Positions 8,332 through 16,145 of a DNA stretch of 53,946 nt are shown here, one piece after another. The stretch is from NCBI GenBank assembly GCA_002725175.2, contig PBQX02000023.1, positions 1 through 53,946 of the forward strand, written 5' to 3'. This stretch comes from CACKLF01 sp002725175. GTDB lineage: Bacteria > Pseudomonadota > Alphaproteobacteria > Rhodobacterales > Rhodobacteraceae. Each line of letters opens with the position of its first letter. The first letter of the stretch is position 1. The translations under genes and the position numbers were made by a program. Under the pieces are notes generated by a model. That model did not search any database, was not told where the DNA came from, and saw nothing but the letters and a program-made list of their open reading frames with translations.

Positions 8332-9420
8332 CTATTTGAAAAACCATGGAAGGGATTTTTTTACTAGTAAAGGTGCTGCAATGAACACTATAATAAGAGC
8401 TTGAATTATTGTAATTAAGTCAACACTTACACCGGCTTTCACTTGCATTAACCTGCCTCCAGCTATTAGAGCTCCAAAAAGTAATCCTGCAAATAAAACC
8501 CCTATAGGGTGTGATCGTCCTAAAAGTGCTACTGCTATAGCATCAAAGCCAATGCTAGCGGAAAATCCTGGCGATGCTCTGCCGAGAACACCTGTTATTT
8601 GGTTGGCTCCTGCCAGACCAGCTAATGCCCCAGCTATAGCCATGACCAAGACAATCGTAAGTCCTGCTTTAATTCCAGCATACTTTGCTGCATTTGGGTT
8701 TGCTCCTGTAGCNCGGAATTCGTAGCCAATAGTGGTNTGAAAAAGCANCCAGTAAATAAAAAAGACNGCNANAAGCATAAGTAAAAACCCTCCATGAAGT
8801 CGAAGCTGAGGGTCAATAAAGGCTAAAATTTGAGGGAGCTCGGCGCTGTCAAGAATGGACTTTGAAATAGGATCATTTCTACCTTCCTTTTGAATGATTG
8901 GACTTCTTAAAACGTAGTCTAATAGCCTTAACGCTATTAGGTTTAGCATTATTGTTGAAATAACTTCGTGTGCGCCTGTATATGCTTTNAGCCAACCTGC
9001 TATTGCAGCATATAAAGCCCCAAATAATGCCCCTATTGAAAGAGCAAGTGGCAGATGAATCCAGATTGGTAGAAAGTCTATTGAAAATCCAACAATAACT
9101 GTTGCAAGGCCGCCAATAATCATTTGACCTTCAGCTCCAATATTAAATAAACCTGCTCGAAATGCTAAGGCTATTCCCAANGCTGCAAATACGAGAGGAG
9201 TAGCAGCGGTAAATGTTTCTGAAATAGCATTTAATGAACCAAGAGAACCTATGAATAAACTGGAGTATGCTACAAAAATGTTGGCAAAGCTCTCGCCGGT
9301 AGCCAGAAGAAAGAANCATCCAATAAGTAATGCAAGTACAGTTGCAAAAACTGGAACCAATAAAATTTCTTGTAGGTCAAAACGTTCCTTTACAAACTTA
9401 TTTCTTAGAGATTCAATCAT
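8332..9420 (-). CDS. ABC transporter permease, nucleoside/BMP type (YufP/NupP-like)
   Basis: A 362-residue permease, partner of the 7070 gene. Landmarks are GLFNIGAEGQMIIGGL (near residue 90), the block AYTGAHEVISTIMLNLIALR (near residue 145) and ATGANPNAAKYAGI, the cytoplasmic loop expected to contact the ATPase. Around nine hydrophobic segments are visible. Its ATG overlaps the stop of the upstream ATPase gene (ATGA), so both are translationally coupled, and the second permease follows after 14 bp. Assignment to the branched-chain-like permease superfamily is firm; nucleoside specificity is inferred from the BMP-type binding protein in the operon. Confidence 0.93.
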   Translation of the reverse strand: MIESLRNKFVKERFDLQEILLVPVFATVLALLIGXFFLLATGESFANIFVAYSSLFIGSLGSLNAISETFTAATPLVFAXLGIALAFRAGLFNIGAEGQMIIGGLATVIVGFSIDFLPIWIHLPLALSIGALFGALYAAIAGWXKAYTGAHEVISTIMLNLIALRLLDYVLRSPIIQKEGRNDPISKSILDSAELPQILAFIDPQLRLHGGFLLMLXXVFFIYWXLFXTTIGYEFXATGANPNAAKYAGIKAGLTIVLVMAIAGALAGLAGANQITGVLGRASPGFSASIGFDAIAVALLGRSHPIGVLFAGLLFGALIAGGRLMQVKAGVSVDLITIIQALIIVFIAAPLLVKKSLPWFFK

Positions 9421-10925
9421 TTCCTAGGATGTCCTGCCATTGCTAATCCTATTTCTTCAGGTGTCGGGTTAGTGCCAAACTCATCAATTATTTCACCTCT
9501 AAAGAGAACAATAATACGATCTGATAGCGTTAAAATTTCCTCTAACTCTGTGGATACNAATAAGATACCTTTTCCGTGATTTCGTGACTCAATTAATTGC
9601 TCGTGGATATATTCAATCGAACCAACATCAATGCCTCTAGTAGGCTGTGATGCTATTAAGAAGTCAACATCATCTGACATTTCTCGACCTACCACTAATT
9701 TTTGCTGGTTTCCTCCAGATAAATTTTCGGCAAGTGTGTTGGCTGATGGGGTTCTTATATCAAATTTATGTATAATTCTTTCTGATTCATCATTAACTTT
9801 AGACCAGTCCATCGCATAATTATTTGAATAGGGCGAAGCATAATAATTATTAAGAATTAAATTTTCACTTACGGTAAAGTTACCAATTATACCGGATTTC
9901 TGTCTATCTTCTGGTATGTGGCGAATTCCAATCTGATGAATCTTACGAGGTGAAATTGTATTCATATTTTCTCCAAAATATAATATTTCACCTGAAAGTT
10001 TGGGTCGTAAACCTGTAATTGCATCTACTAATTCTGTTTGACCATTTCCCTGAACACCAGCTACACCTAGGATCTCACCCTCTTTAACATTAAAACTGAT
10101 ATTAGATACGGCAGTATCTTGTTTTTCGTTTAAGACACTAAGGCCTCTAACCTCAAGTAAAGTATTTCCCGGTTTTGAAGTTGTTCTATCCAAACTTAGG
10201 TTAACTGGTCTACCTACCATCATACTGGCAAGTTCCTTNTTTGAGGCGGTTTTAGGGTCTGCGNCTCCGACAATTTCACCCGCCCTTAAAATACTAATTC
10301 GATCACAAATTTCTAATACTTCATGAAGTTTATGTGTAATAAAAATTATAGCCTTTCCAGATTCTCTTAATGAATTCATTATGTTAAACAGCTCGGTAAC
10401 CTCTTGTGGCGTCAGCACCGCNGTAGGTTCATCAAAGATTAATACTTNTGCAGATCTGAAGAGAACTTTGATGATTTCAACTCGCTGTTGAGTGCCAACC
10501 GGAAGTCGTTCAGTTATTTCCTTTGGGTCCACCAGTAGCGAATATTTTTCGCTTATTTCTTTTACTTTTTGTTCTGCTTCCGAAAGTTTCAGGTAGTTGG
10601 CTAACCCTGTTTCTTCATTTCCTAGAATCACATTTTCTGTAACTGAGAATATGGGGACAAGCATAAAGTGTTGGTGCACCATACCTATGCCTGCAGAAAT
10701 GGCATCTCCAGGGTTATCAAATTTAACAGGTTTATCGTTTATTAGAATTTCACCGTAGTCAGGTAGGTACAGACCACTTAAAATGTTCATCAGAGTAGTT
10801 TTTCCTGCTCCGTTTTCCCCCAGCAAGCCTAGGATCTCACCTCCCTTGGCTTTAAGATTAATATTTTGGTTGGCTTTTACCGGCCCAAATGATTTGCTAA
10901 TTTTGTTTAGCTCAATGCTTATCAT
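9417..10925 (-). CDS. ABC transporter ATPase, tandem NBD, nucleoside/BMP type (YufO/NupO-like)
   Basis: A 502-residue duplicated ATPase energising the adjacent permeases. NBD1 has a full Walker A (GENGAGKTT near residue 36), a degenerate signature LPVGTQQRVE and Walker B VLIFDEP. NBD2 has an altered P-loop (GVQGNGQTE), a good signature LSGGNQQKL and FLIASQPTRGIDVG in place of a standard Walker B, the pattern of COG3845/RbsA-like importers. The gene lies 24 bp downstream of the binding-protein gene and overlaps the next permease by ATGA. Confidence 0.94.
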   Translation of the reverse strand: MISIELNKISKSFGPVKANQNINLKAKGGEILGLLGENGAGKTTLMNILSGLYLPDYGEILINDKPVKFDNPGDAISAGIGMVHQHFMLVPIFSVTENVILGNEETGLANYLKLSEAEQKVKEISEKYSLLVDPKEITERLPVGTQQRVEIIKVLFRSAXVLIFDEPXAVLTPQEVTELFNIMNSLRESGKAIIFITHKLHEVLEICDRISILRAGEIVGXADPKTASXKELASMMVGRPVNLSLDRTTSKPGNTLLEVRGLSVLNEKQDTAVSNISFNVKEGEILGVAGVQGNGQTELVDAITGLRPKLSGEILYFGENMNTISPRKIHQIGIRHIPEDRQKSGIIGNFTVSENLILNNYYASPYSNNYAMDWSKVNDESERIIHKFDIRTPSANTLAENLSGGNQQKLVVGREMSDDVDFLIASQPTRGIDVGSIEYIHEQLIESRNHGKGILXVSTELEEILTLSDRIIVLFRGEIIDEFGTNPTPEEIGLAMAGHPRK

Positions 10926-10949
10926 TTTAGGCCGGTAAGATTTCTATTT

Positions 10950-11972
10950 CTAATTAAGGGATACAGATCCATCNATGATGCCAGCTCTTAAGGCATCAAT
11001 TTCAGCAGCTAAATCAGAAGATACAGCNCCTGATAGATCATGGTAAGGAGCAATTCCAACACCATTATTTGCCAAAGTACCTACTGCAAGTCCTCCGGTA
11101 AAAGATCCATCCAAGGCAGACTCAATAACGGCTAGAACTGTTGCATCCATTCTTTTTAGAACTGTCGTTAGGTATACAGACTTGTTCTTTGGATCAAGGT
11201 TGTATTGGTCAGCATCAACTCCGATTATTTTNAGGTTATCTGTACCAAGCTCAGATGCTAACGCGGCAGAACCAAGTCCCACTGGACCCGCTACAGGCAT
11301 CACTATGTCAGCCCCTTCATCATAGAGATTTTGAGCAAATGCTCTTCCATCATCTAGTGATGAAAAGTTATTTGTGAATAAGCCTTCTCTTGAATCTGCA
11401 TCCCAGCCTAAAACTTGTACGTTCGTTCCTTTGACTGAGTTATGAAAATTCACACCCCATACAAAACCATCCATGAAACCAGTTACTGGTGGGATGTTAA
11501 TGCCGCCAAAAGTACCGACGATTCCCGTTTTTGAAACTCCAGCTGCCAAATAACCTGCCAAAAANGCAGCTTGATCTGTAGCAAATACTTGCCCTACTAC
11601 ATTTGGTATTGTTGGATCGTAAGCAAAGTCAACAATAGAAAATTTTGANCCAGGATTTTCATTTGCCGCATTAGCTGTAGCTTCACCCATTAAGAATCCC
11701 ACAGAAATTATCATATCGCATCCTTCAGAAACGAAAGAGCTCAGATGAGGGACGTAATCGGTTTCTGATTTTGATTCAAGTAATTTAGTATCNATCCCAT
11801 GCTTAGAAGCAGCGTCCTGAACGCCTTTCCAAGCAGTNGCGTTNAAGCCCTTATCGTCTACACCNCCAATATCCGTAACCTGGCAGGCTGTAAANGCATG
11901 CGCCGCTGAAGACAATCCCAATAGGGAGGCAGCAATAGCAGCACCAATAGTTTGTTTTGTTCTTGTTTTCAT
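10950..11972 (-). CDS. BMP-family periplasmic substrate-binding protein
   Basis: Binding protein of the four-gene ABC importer. It has a signal peptide (MKTRTKQTIGAAIAASLLGL, cleavage probably after SSAAH) rather than an obvious lipobox Cys. The mature part shows the BMP/PnrA fold landmarks: TDIxGVDDKGxN at the ligand pocket, ESKSETDYVPHL, IISVGFLMG, GTFGGINIPPVTGFMDGF and GVDADQYN. BMP proteins bind nucleosides. The second of two adjacent ATGs (11972) is chosen because the purine-rich AAGGAAG lies 5-6 bp upstream of it and too close to the first. The 139-bp leader contains a G-rich run and an A/T run just before the gene; I could not make a convincing riboswitch from it. Confidence 0.93.
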   Translation of the reverse strand: MKTRTKQTIGAAIAASLLGLSSAAHXFTACQVTDIXGVDDKGXNXTAWKGVQDAASKHGXDTKLLESKSETDYVPHLSSFVSEGCDMIISVGFLMGEATANAANENPXSKFSIVDFAYDPTIPNVVGQVFATDQAXFLAGYLAAGVSKTGIVGTFGGINIPPVTGFMDGFVWGVNFHNSVKGTNVQVLGWDADSREGLFTNNFSSLDDGRAFAQNLYDEGADIVMPVAGPVGLGSAALASELGTDNXKIIGVDADQYNLDPKNKSVYLTTVLKRMDATVLAVIESALDGSFTGGLAVGTLANNGVGIAPYHDLSXAVSSDLAAEIDALRAGIXDGSVSLN

Positions 11973-12111
11973 CATTCTTCCTTTGAAAAAAAATTATTTA
12001 CTGGGGAAGCCCCCCGAAGTGAAACTATGTAACTTTTCTAAATTATGTGCAACCACAAGAAGGCCAAAACATACAATTACGTACCAACAATAAAGTACGA
12101 TTCCGTTAGAT

Positions 12112-12546
12112 TTATAAAAGCTTAATAAAAACAATAGCATCCAAACGATCCTGTTTGTTTGAAAAATAATTCTTCCGCCTATGCAGAGATTGGAAATTAA
12201 ACTTTCTGTAGAGATTAATGGCTGGAGTATTATTCTCTGCCACTTCTAGGGTGAATTGATTCGCTCCAAGAATTTTTATCTTTTCAATTAACTCACATAA
12301 AAGCTTATTTGCAATGCCACTTCGTCTAAATTCTGGAACCACTGCTAGAGTTATTAACTCTGATACATTTNCAATTACTCTAGCTAGAGCAAATCCCTTT
12401 TCTTCCTCCTTAACCAAATGGTAATTTTTGTCTTTTAGGAAACCCTGAATCGTATTCTCTGAATATGGGGGAGGGTGCTTTTCAAAACACAAGCTATGTA
12501 TTAACGCTAGTTTTTTACTTTCACTTTCTAAATTGTTGATTGTCAT
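12112..12546 (-). CDS. rimI: Ribosomal-protein S18 alanine N-acetyltransferase-like GNAT
   Basis: A 144-residue GNAT acetyltransferase. The acetyl-CoA binding loop is visible as VVPEFRRSGIANKLL (RxxGxA near residue 80), followed by the RimI-type C-terminal block LEVAENNTPAINLYRKFNF and a tyrosine in RRKNYF. RimI acetylates the N-terminus of ribosomal protein S18; in alphaproteobacteria it usually follows tsaB, as here. Its ATG overlaps the tsaB stop (ATGA), so translation is coupled. The Ala in LEVAENN, where many RimI proteins have Arg, is a small departure. The assignment rests on length, motifs and neighbourhood. Confidence 0.85.
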   Translation of the reverse strand: MTINNLESESKKLALIHSLCFEKHPPPYSENTIQGFLKDKNYHLVKEEEKGFALARVIXNVSELITLAVVPEFRRSGIANKLLCELIEKIKILGANQFTLEVAENNTPAINLYRKFNFQSLHRRKNYFSNKQDRLDAIVFIKLL

Positions 12547-13171
12547 TTAGCTTTCGGAATTGAAACTCTTGGTGGAACAAAATAAAACGGCTTAGCTCTA
12601 GTTGGGGAGGAACCCTCATTTTTTATCGCCCAAGCAGTTATTTTTTCGATATCTAAGATATCTACTTTTTCAAAAAGATTAAATGTTCTTAAAGCTTCTT
12701 GGAATTGAAACCCAACAATAGGTTCTTTCTTATTCTGAAGTAGCCGCGTAACTTCGACTTCATCAATTTCTTGAACTTTCGTTATTTCTTTACCATTANA
12801 AAACCTCTGAATAAGAAATTTTCCAAATTTGTTATTAAAAATTACTGAGCATTTTTTTTGAGATAACGCTAATGCTTCGAATAGAGTGACACCGATTAAT
12901 TCTATACCTAGACCAAAAGCTAAACCCTTAGCCGCAGAGTACCCGGTCCTTATTCCGGTAAAATTTCCAGGTCCGGTGCATACAACAATCTTTTTTAGGT
13001 CAGAAAGTTTTTTTTTTCTTTTAAAAACAGAGAGTCAATTAATTCAAATATTACTTCTGATGTGGATTGATTGAATTCTCCAATTTCTTTACATAACAAA
13101 TTTTGTCCATTGAATAAACCAACTGACAAATGACTATTTGAAGAATCTATTGCAAGTATGCCATTTTCCAT
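12543..13171 (-). CDS. tsaB: tRNA N6-threonylcarbamoyladenosine protein TsaB, frameshifted at an A10 tract
   Basis: Reading this strand by hand gives a TsaB protein in two frames. The N-terminal part starts at 13171 with MENGILAIDSSNSHLSVGL and reaches LFLKEKKN before a stop. From the same A10 run (T10 at 13008-13017 on the given strand) the next frame continues KLSDLKKIVVCTGPGNFTGIRTG, the TsaB signature, down to a TGA at 12543-12545 that overlaps the rimI ATG. One extra A restores a 209-residue protein, the usual length. TsaB partners TsaD in making t6A at tRNA position 37 and is normally essential, so a sequencing error or slippage at the tract is likelier than a dead gene. The ATG overlaps the nfuA stop (TAATG). 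Confidence 0.88.
13008..13017 (-). repeat. A10 homopolymer (coding strand) at the tsaB frameshift
   Basis: Ten consecutive T on the given strand, read as AAAAAAAAAA in tsaB after TTA AAA G. Eleven A would join both halves of the gene in frame. Such tracts are prone to base-calling error and to RNA polymerase slippage. Confidence 0.9.
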
Positions 13172-13740
13172 TAAATATTTTCAGCGATTGGCCGAACTTC
13201 GGAAACTTCTGGAATATAATGCCTAAGCAAATTTTCAATTCCCATTTTTAAGGTCATTGTAGACGATGGGCAGCCNGCACATGCTCCTTGCATATGCAAA
13301 TAAACAACTCCATCTTCATAGTTATGAAAAGTTATATCTCCACCATCTTGTGCAACGGCTGGTCTAATTCGTGTATCCAGAAGCTCCGTTATTTTATCAA
13401 CAATTTCTCCATTAGGGCCATCATGCTTAGCATGGGCTACCTCGTCGGTTGAATTTTCATGAAGAACTGGCTCTCCTGACTGAAAGTGATCCATTATTGA
13501 TCCCAGAACCCCTGGTTTTAAATGCTCCCACTCATGATCTTTGCTTTTTGTGACAGTAATAAAGTCAGCGCCAAGAAACACAGCGTCCACACCGTCTGTT
13601 TCAAAAATTCTTTTTGCNAAAGGAGACGCTTTTGCTTTTTCAGGATTAGTGAAATCCGCATTACCTTCTCCTAAAACCTTTTCACCAGGTAGGAACTTTA
13701 AAGTAGCAGGATTTGGGGTAATTTCAGTTTGTATGTACAT
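13171..13740 (-). CDS. nfuA: NfuA/NifU-like Fe-S cluster carrier with N-terminal Nfu domain
   Basis: A 189-residue iron-sulfur scaffold/carrier. The N-terminal Nfu_N domain begins MYIQTEITPNPATLKFLPG. After a linker, the C-terminal NifU domain shows RIRPAVAQDGGDITF and the cluster-binding pair CxGC (GACxGCPSS near residue 155; the x is an N-containing codon). Such proteins hand [4Fe-4S] clusters to targets such as lipoyl synthase; in this window MiaB is a plausible client. Its stop overlaps the tsaB ATG by one base. No strong Shine-Dalgarno is visible upstream, but the N-terminal sequence fixes the start. Confidence 0.95.
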   Translation of the reverse strand: MYIQTEITPNPATLKFLPGEKVLGEGNADFTNPEKAKASPXAKRIFETDGVDAVFLGADFITVTKSKDHEWEHLKPGVLGSIMDHFQSGEPVLHENSTDEVAHAKHDGPNGEIVDKITELLDTRIRPAVAQDGGDITFHNYEDGVVYLHMQGACXGCPSSTMTLKMGIENLLRHYIPEVSEVRPIAENI

Positions 13741-13807
13741 AAAAACATTATGCTATTTGTTGCCCGAGCTGTCAAGACAATCTAGAATTATTCTAAACTG
13801 TTTGTAA

Positions 13808-14266
13808 TTAAGAAACAGCCTCTATGGCCTCCTTCGTCATAGAACCTGGCACAATAGTGACCGGGACTGGGAGATCCCCTCCTTGTCTGGAAACAAGCTG
13901 GGTGACCAATGGGCCAGGGCCTTCACCTGAGGTCCCTGCACCTAAAACCAAAATTCCAACTTCTTTATCGGCTTTTATCTGTTCAATGACTTCGTTTGCA
14001 CGCTCCCCTTCTCTAATTACAAGTTCAGGTTCTATTCCCTCTTTTTCAATCATCCAGTCAGAAAATTCTTTAAAACGAGCTTCTATTCTTTGCTTAGCCT
14101 CAGCACGCATTGCGTCTGCTACCCCAAGCCAGTGTTGAAATTCTTCTGGGCCAATAATTCCAAGAATTTCAACCACTCCACCTGACTTCGCCGCTCTAGA
14201 AGCAGCATAATGTATAGCATTGAGAAATTCTGGACTTTCGTCCATTACAACAAGAAATTTTCGCAT
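13808..14266 (-). CDS. Universal stress protein, UspA family
   Basis: A 152-residue cytoplasmic protein of the Usp fold. It begins RKFLVVMDESPE, with the Asp expected at the nucleotide site, and ends with the ATP-binding pattern GAGTSGEGPGPLVTQLV followed by PVPVTIVPG. The glycine-rich pattern suggests an ATP-binding member. It is separated from nfuA by 67 bp and from trpS by 75 bp, so it may be an independent unit; a near-perfect 21-bp dyad lies upstream. The physiological role of this particular Usp is unknown. Confidence 0.9.
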   Translation of the reverse strand: MRKFLVVMDESPEFLNAIHYAASRAAKSGGVVEILGIIGPEEFQHWLGVADAMRAEAKQRIEARFKEFSDWMIEKEGIEPELVIREGERANEVIEQIKADKEVGILVLGAGTSGEGPGPLVTQLVSRQGGDLPVPVTIVPGSMTKEAIEAVS

Positions 14267-14295
14267 TTAGTTTAACCAAAGATGTTAAAGGGACC

Positions 14296-14316
14296 GATAG
14301 TCTATGATATACTATC
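14296..14316. promoter_or_regulatory. 21-bp dyad upstream of usp, possible operator
   Basis: GATAGT (14296-14301) and ACTATC (14311-14316) are perfect inverted arms. The inner bases also pair (TAT/ATA) around a central G, with one mismatch. The dyad ends 30 bp before the usp ATG in the gap after trpS. No U-tract follows on the gene strand, so an operator is likelier than a terminator. Confidence 0.3.
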
Positions 14317-14341
14317 CACACGATCTACTCCAGATTAATAT

Positions 14342-15376
14342 TTAATAATGTCGGTTTTTTCTAATAAGGCCAAAAAGTTCGAATACTTCATCAANAATAG
14401 GGTTGGCTATTTTGGCAGCTTTTGCTGATCCTTCATCAAGTAAAGTATCAATATATTTTTTATCTTGCTTCAGCTCTTTCATTTTTTCTGAAATTGGCGC
14501 TAATTGTTCGATGGCAAGTTCAGCAAGCTTTGGTTTAAAAAAGGCGAATTCTTTTCCTCCATATTCTGCGATGATTTCATCCGGGGTATTATCACTAAGA
14601 GCAGCATAAATATTAATTAAGTTGAGAGCCTCTGGGCGCCCTTTCAGTTCATCGAGAGAAATAGGCAAAGGATAGGGNTCTGTTTTAGCTTTTTTAATCT
14701 TTTGGGCTATCAGATCTTTATTGTCCGTTAAGTTAATTCGAGAGAAGTCAGATGGATCAGATTTAGACATCTTTTTTTGGCCGTCCCGAAGACTCATTAC
14801 CCGCGTAGCCGCACCTTCAATGAGAGGTTCNGGAAGTGGGAAAAAATTCTCAGCGNCGTAGTCAGAATTAAATTTTGCAGCAATATCTCTCGTAAGTTCC
14901 AAGTGCTGTTTTTGATCTTCCCCTACTGGAACGTGAGTTGCCTTATACGCAAGGATATCTGCAGCCATTAATGTGGGGTAGGCAAAGAGTCCAACGGAAG
15001 CTTTTTCTCTATCCTTCCCAGCCTTGTCNTTGAATTGAGTCATTCTATTTAGCCAGCCCATTCTTGCAACACAGTTAAAAANCCAAGCCAATTCAGAATG
15101 TGCAGAAACCTGACTCTGATTGAATAATATTGAATCTTTTGGATCTAGACCACAGGCTATAAATGATGCTGTTAACTCTCTCGTTGAGTCTTTCAATTCA
15201 TTTGGATCTTGCCAGATAGTAGCAGCATGAAGGTCTACAATACAATAAATGGTATCGCAATTTTCTTCTTGAAGTTTCACCCACCGCTTAACNGCACCGA
15301 GGTAGTTCCCGATAGTTAGGTTTCCAGTTGGTTGAATTCCAGAAAAAATTCTCTTCTTTGGGGTGGGGNTATTCAT
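14342..15376 (-). CDS. trpS: Tryptophanyl-tRNA synthetase
   Basis: Class I aminoacyl-tRNA synthetase charging tRNA-Trp, 344 residues as expected. The HIGH-like motif is TIGN within PTGNLTIGNYLG (residues 16-27) and the second signature is KKMSKSD (near residue 210). Further blocks are DLHAAT, ARMGWLNRMTQF and VGEDQKQHLELTRDIA, which contact substrate. The start at 15376 (MNxPTPKKRIFSG) fits the family. Six or more N bases sit in the gene without frame disruption. It precedes usp on the same strand, matching the order in Rhodobacterales-like genomes. Confidence 0.97.
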   Translation of the reverse strand: MNXPTPKKRIFSGIQPTGNLTIGNYLGXVKRWVKLQEENCDTIYCIVDLHAATIWQDPNELKDSTRELTASFIACGLDPKDSILFNQSQVSAHSELAWXFNCVARMGWLNRMTQFXDKAGKDREKASVGLFAYPTLMAADILAYKATHVPVGEDQKQHLELTRDIAAKFNSDYXAENFFPLXEPLIEGAATRVMSLRDGQKKMSKSDPSDFSRINLTDNKDLIAQKIKKAKTXPYPLPISLDELKGRPEALNLINIYAALSDNTPDEIIAEYGGKEFAFFKPKLAELAIEQLAPISEKMKELKQDKKYIDTLLDEGSAKAAKIANPIXDEVFELFGLIRKNRHY

Positions 15377-15497
15377 ATTTTTTGNTCATNATCTTCAGTT
15401 TANTATATTGTGGTTTAGGTTTTTATCGTCTTTTGTCAACTAAATGATTTTCATATAATAATACAAAATATTATTTTTTTATCTATAAGGCCNTGAG

Positions 15498-16145
15498 ATG
15501 GAATTTAACAGTAAAGNAAGAAAAAGAGAGCCNATTTTCAACAACATGCCGCCAGGGATATTGTCTTTAGCAGGTATTATTGTTTTAATTGAGTTAATTA
15601 TACAAGTTTTCGGCATTGAATATCGATCCTGGTTTTTANTTTATTTTGGATTTTTTCCCACTAATATTATCTTTCCAGAGGGAAATGTTTTTTTTGGGCA
15701 AAAATATATCATGTTCTTTAGTTACNCATTAATTCATGGGAGTTTTTTCCATATGGNATTAAATGTGGGTATACTTTTAGCATTAGGTAAAAAGCTTGAG
15801 GAACATCTGGGATATGCAAAACTTTTTGCTCTATTTTTTTCAACAGCAATTTTTGGAGCGTTTTTTTATCTAATAATTTTACCTAACGAGCATTTGCCTA
15901 TGGTAGGAGCAAGCGGCTCTGTTTTTGGTTTTTTTGGTTATTGGAAAGGAAAGGAGCTACTGTTTCGTTTAAAAAACAATATGAAATTAGCGCCNGTAAT
16001 TATGTTTTTCTTAGCTTTGATTTTGGGTAATTTTCTCATGGTCCTGTTTTACCCCTTTGGTATTGCTTGGCAAGCTCATTTGGGAGGGTTGGTTCTTGGA
16101 TTATTTTTTTCCTATTCTTCTCGGTTTTTTGGTTCAAAANGTTAA
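15498..16145 (+). CDS. Rhomboid-family intramembrane serine protease
   Basis: A 215-residue, six-helix membrane protease. The catalytic dyad is visible: Ser139 in GASG (MVGASGSVFGFFGYW) and His194 in AWQAHLGGLVLG. The HGSFFHMxLNVG block near residue 80 supplies the oxyanion-side His and Asn of the family. AAGG about 8 bp upstream of the ATG supports the start. Substrates are not predictable. It is convergent with murJ, both stops sharing the palindrome TTAA (16142-16145). Confidence 0.9.
   Translation: MEFNSKXRKREXIFNNMPPGILSLAGIIVLIELIIQVFGIEYRSWFLXYFGFFPTNIIFPEGNVFFGQKYIMFFSYXLIHGSFFHMXLNVGILLALGKKLEEHLGYAKLFALFFSTAIFGAFFYLIILPNEHLPMVGASGSVFGFFGYWKGKELLFRLKNNMKLAXVIMFFLALILGNFLMVLFYPFGIAWQAHLGGLVLGLFFSYSSRFFGSKX

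Noticed and set aside
11976..12111. GGGG/CCCC stem with nearby T-run before the BMP gene, considered as a riboswitch or attenuator
   Set aside because: Only a four-base-pair stem with a tiny loop can be drawn, the T-run is offset by about nine bases, and no conserved aptamer core is seen.
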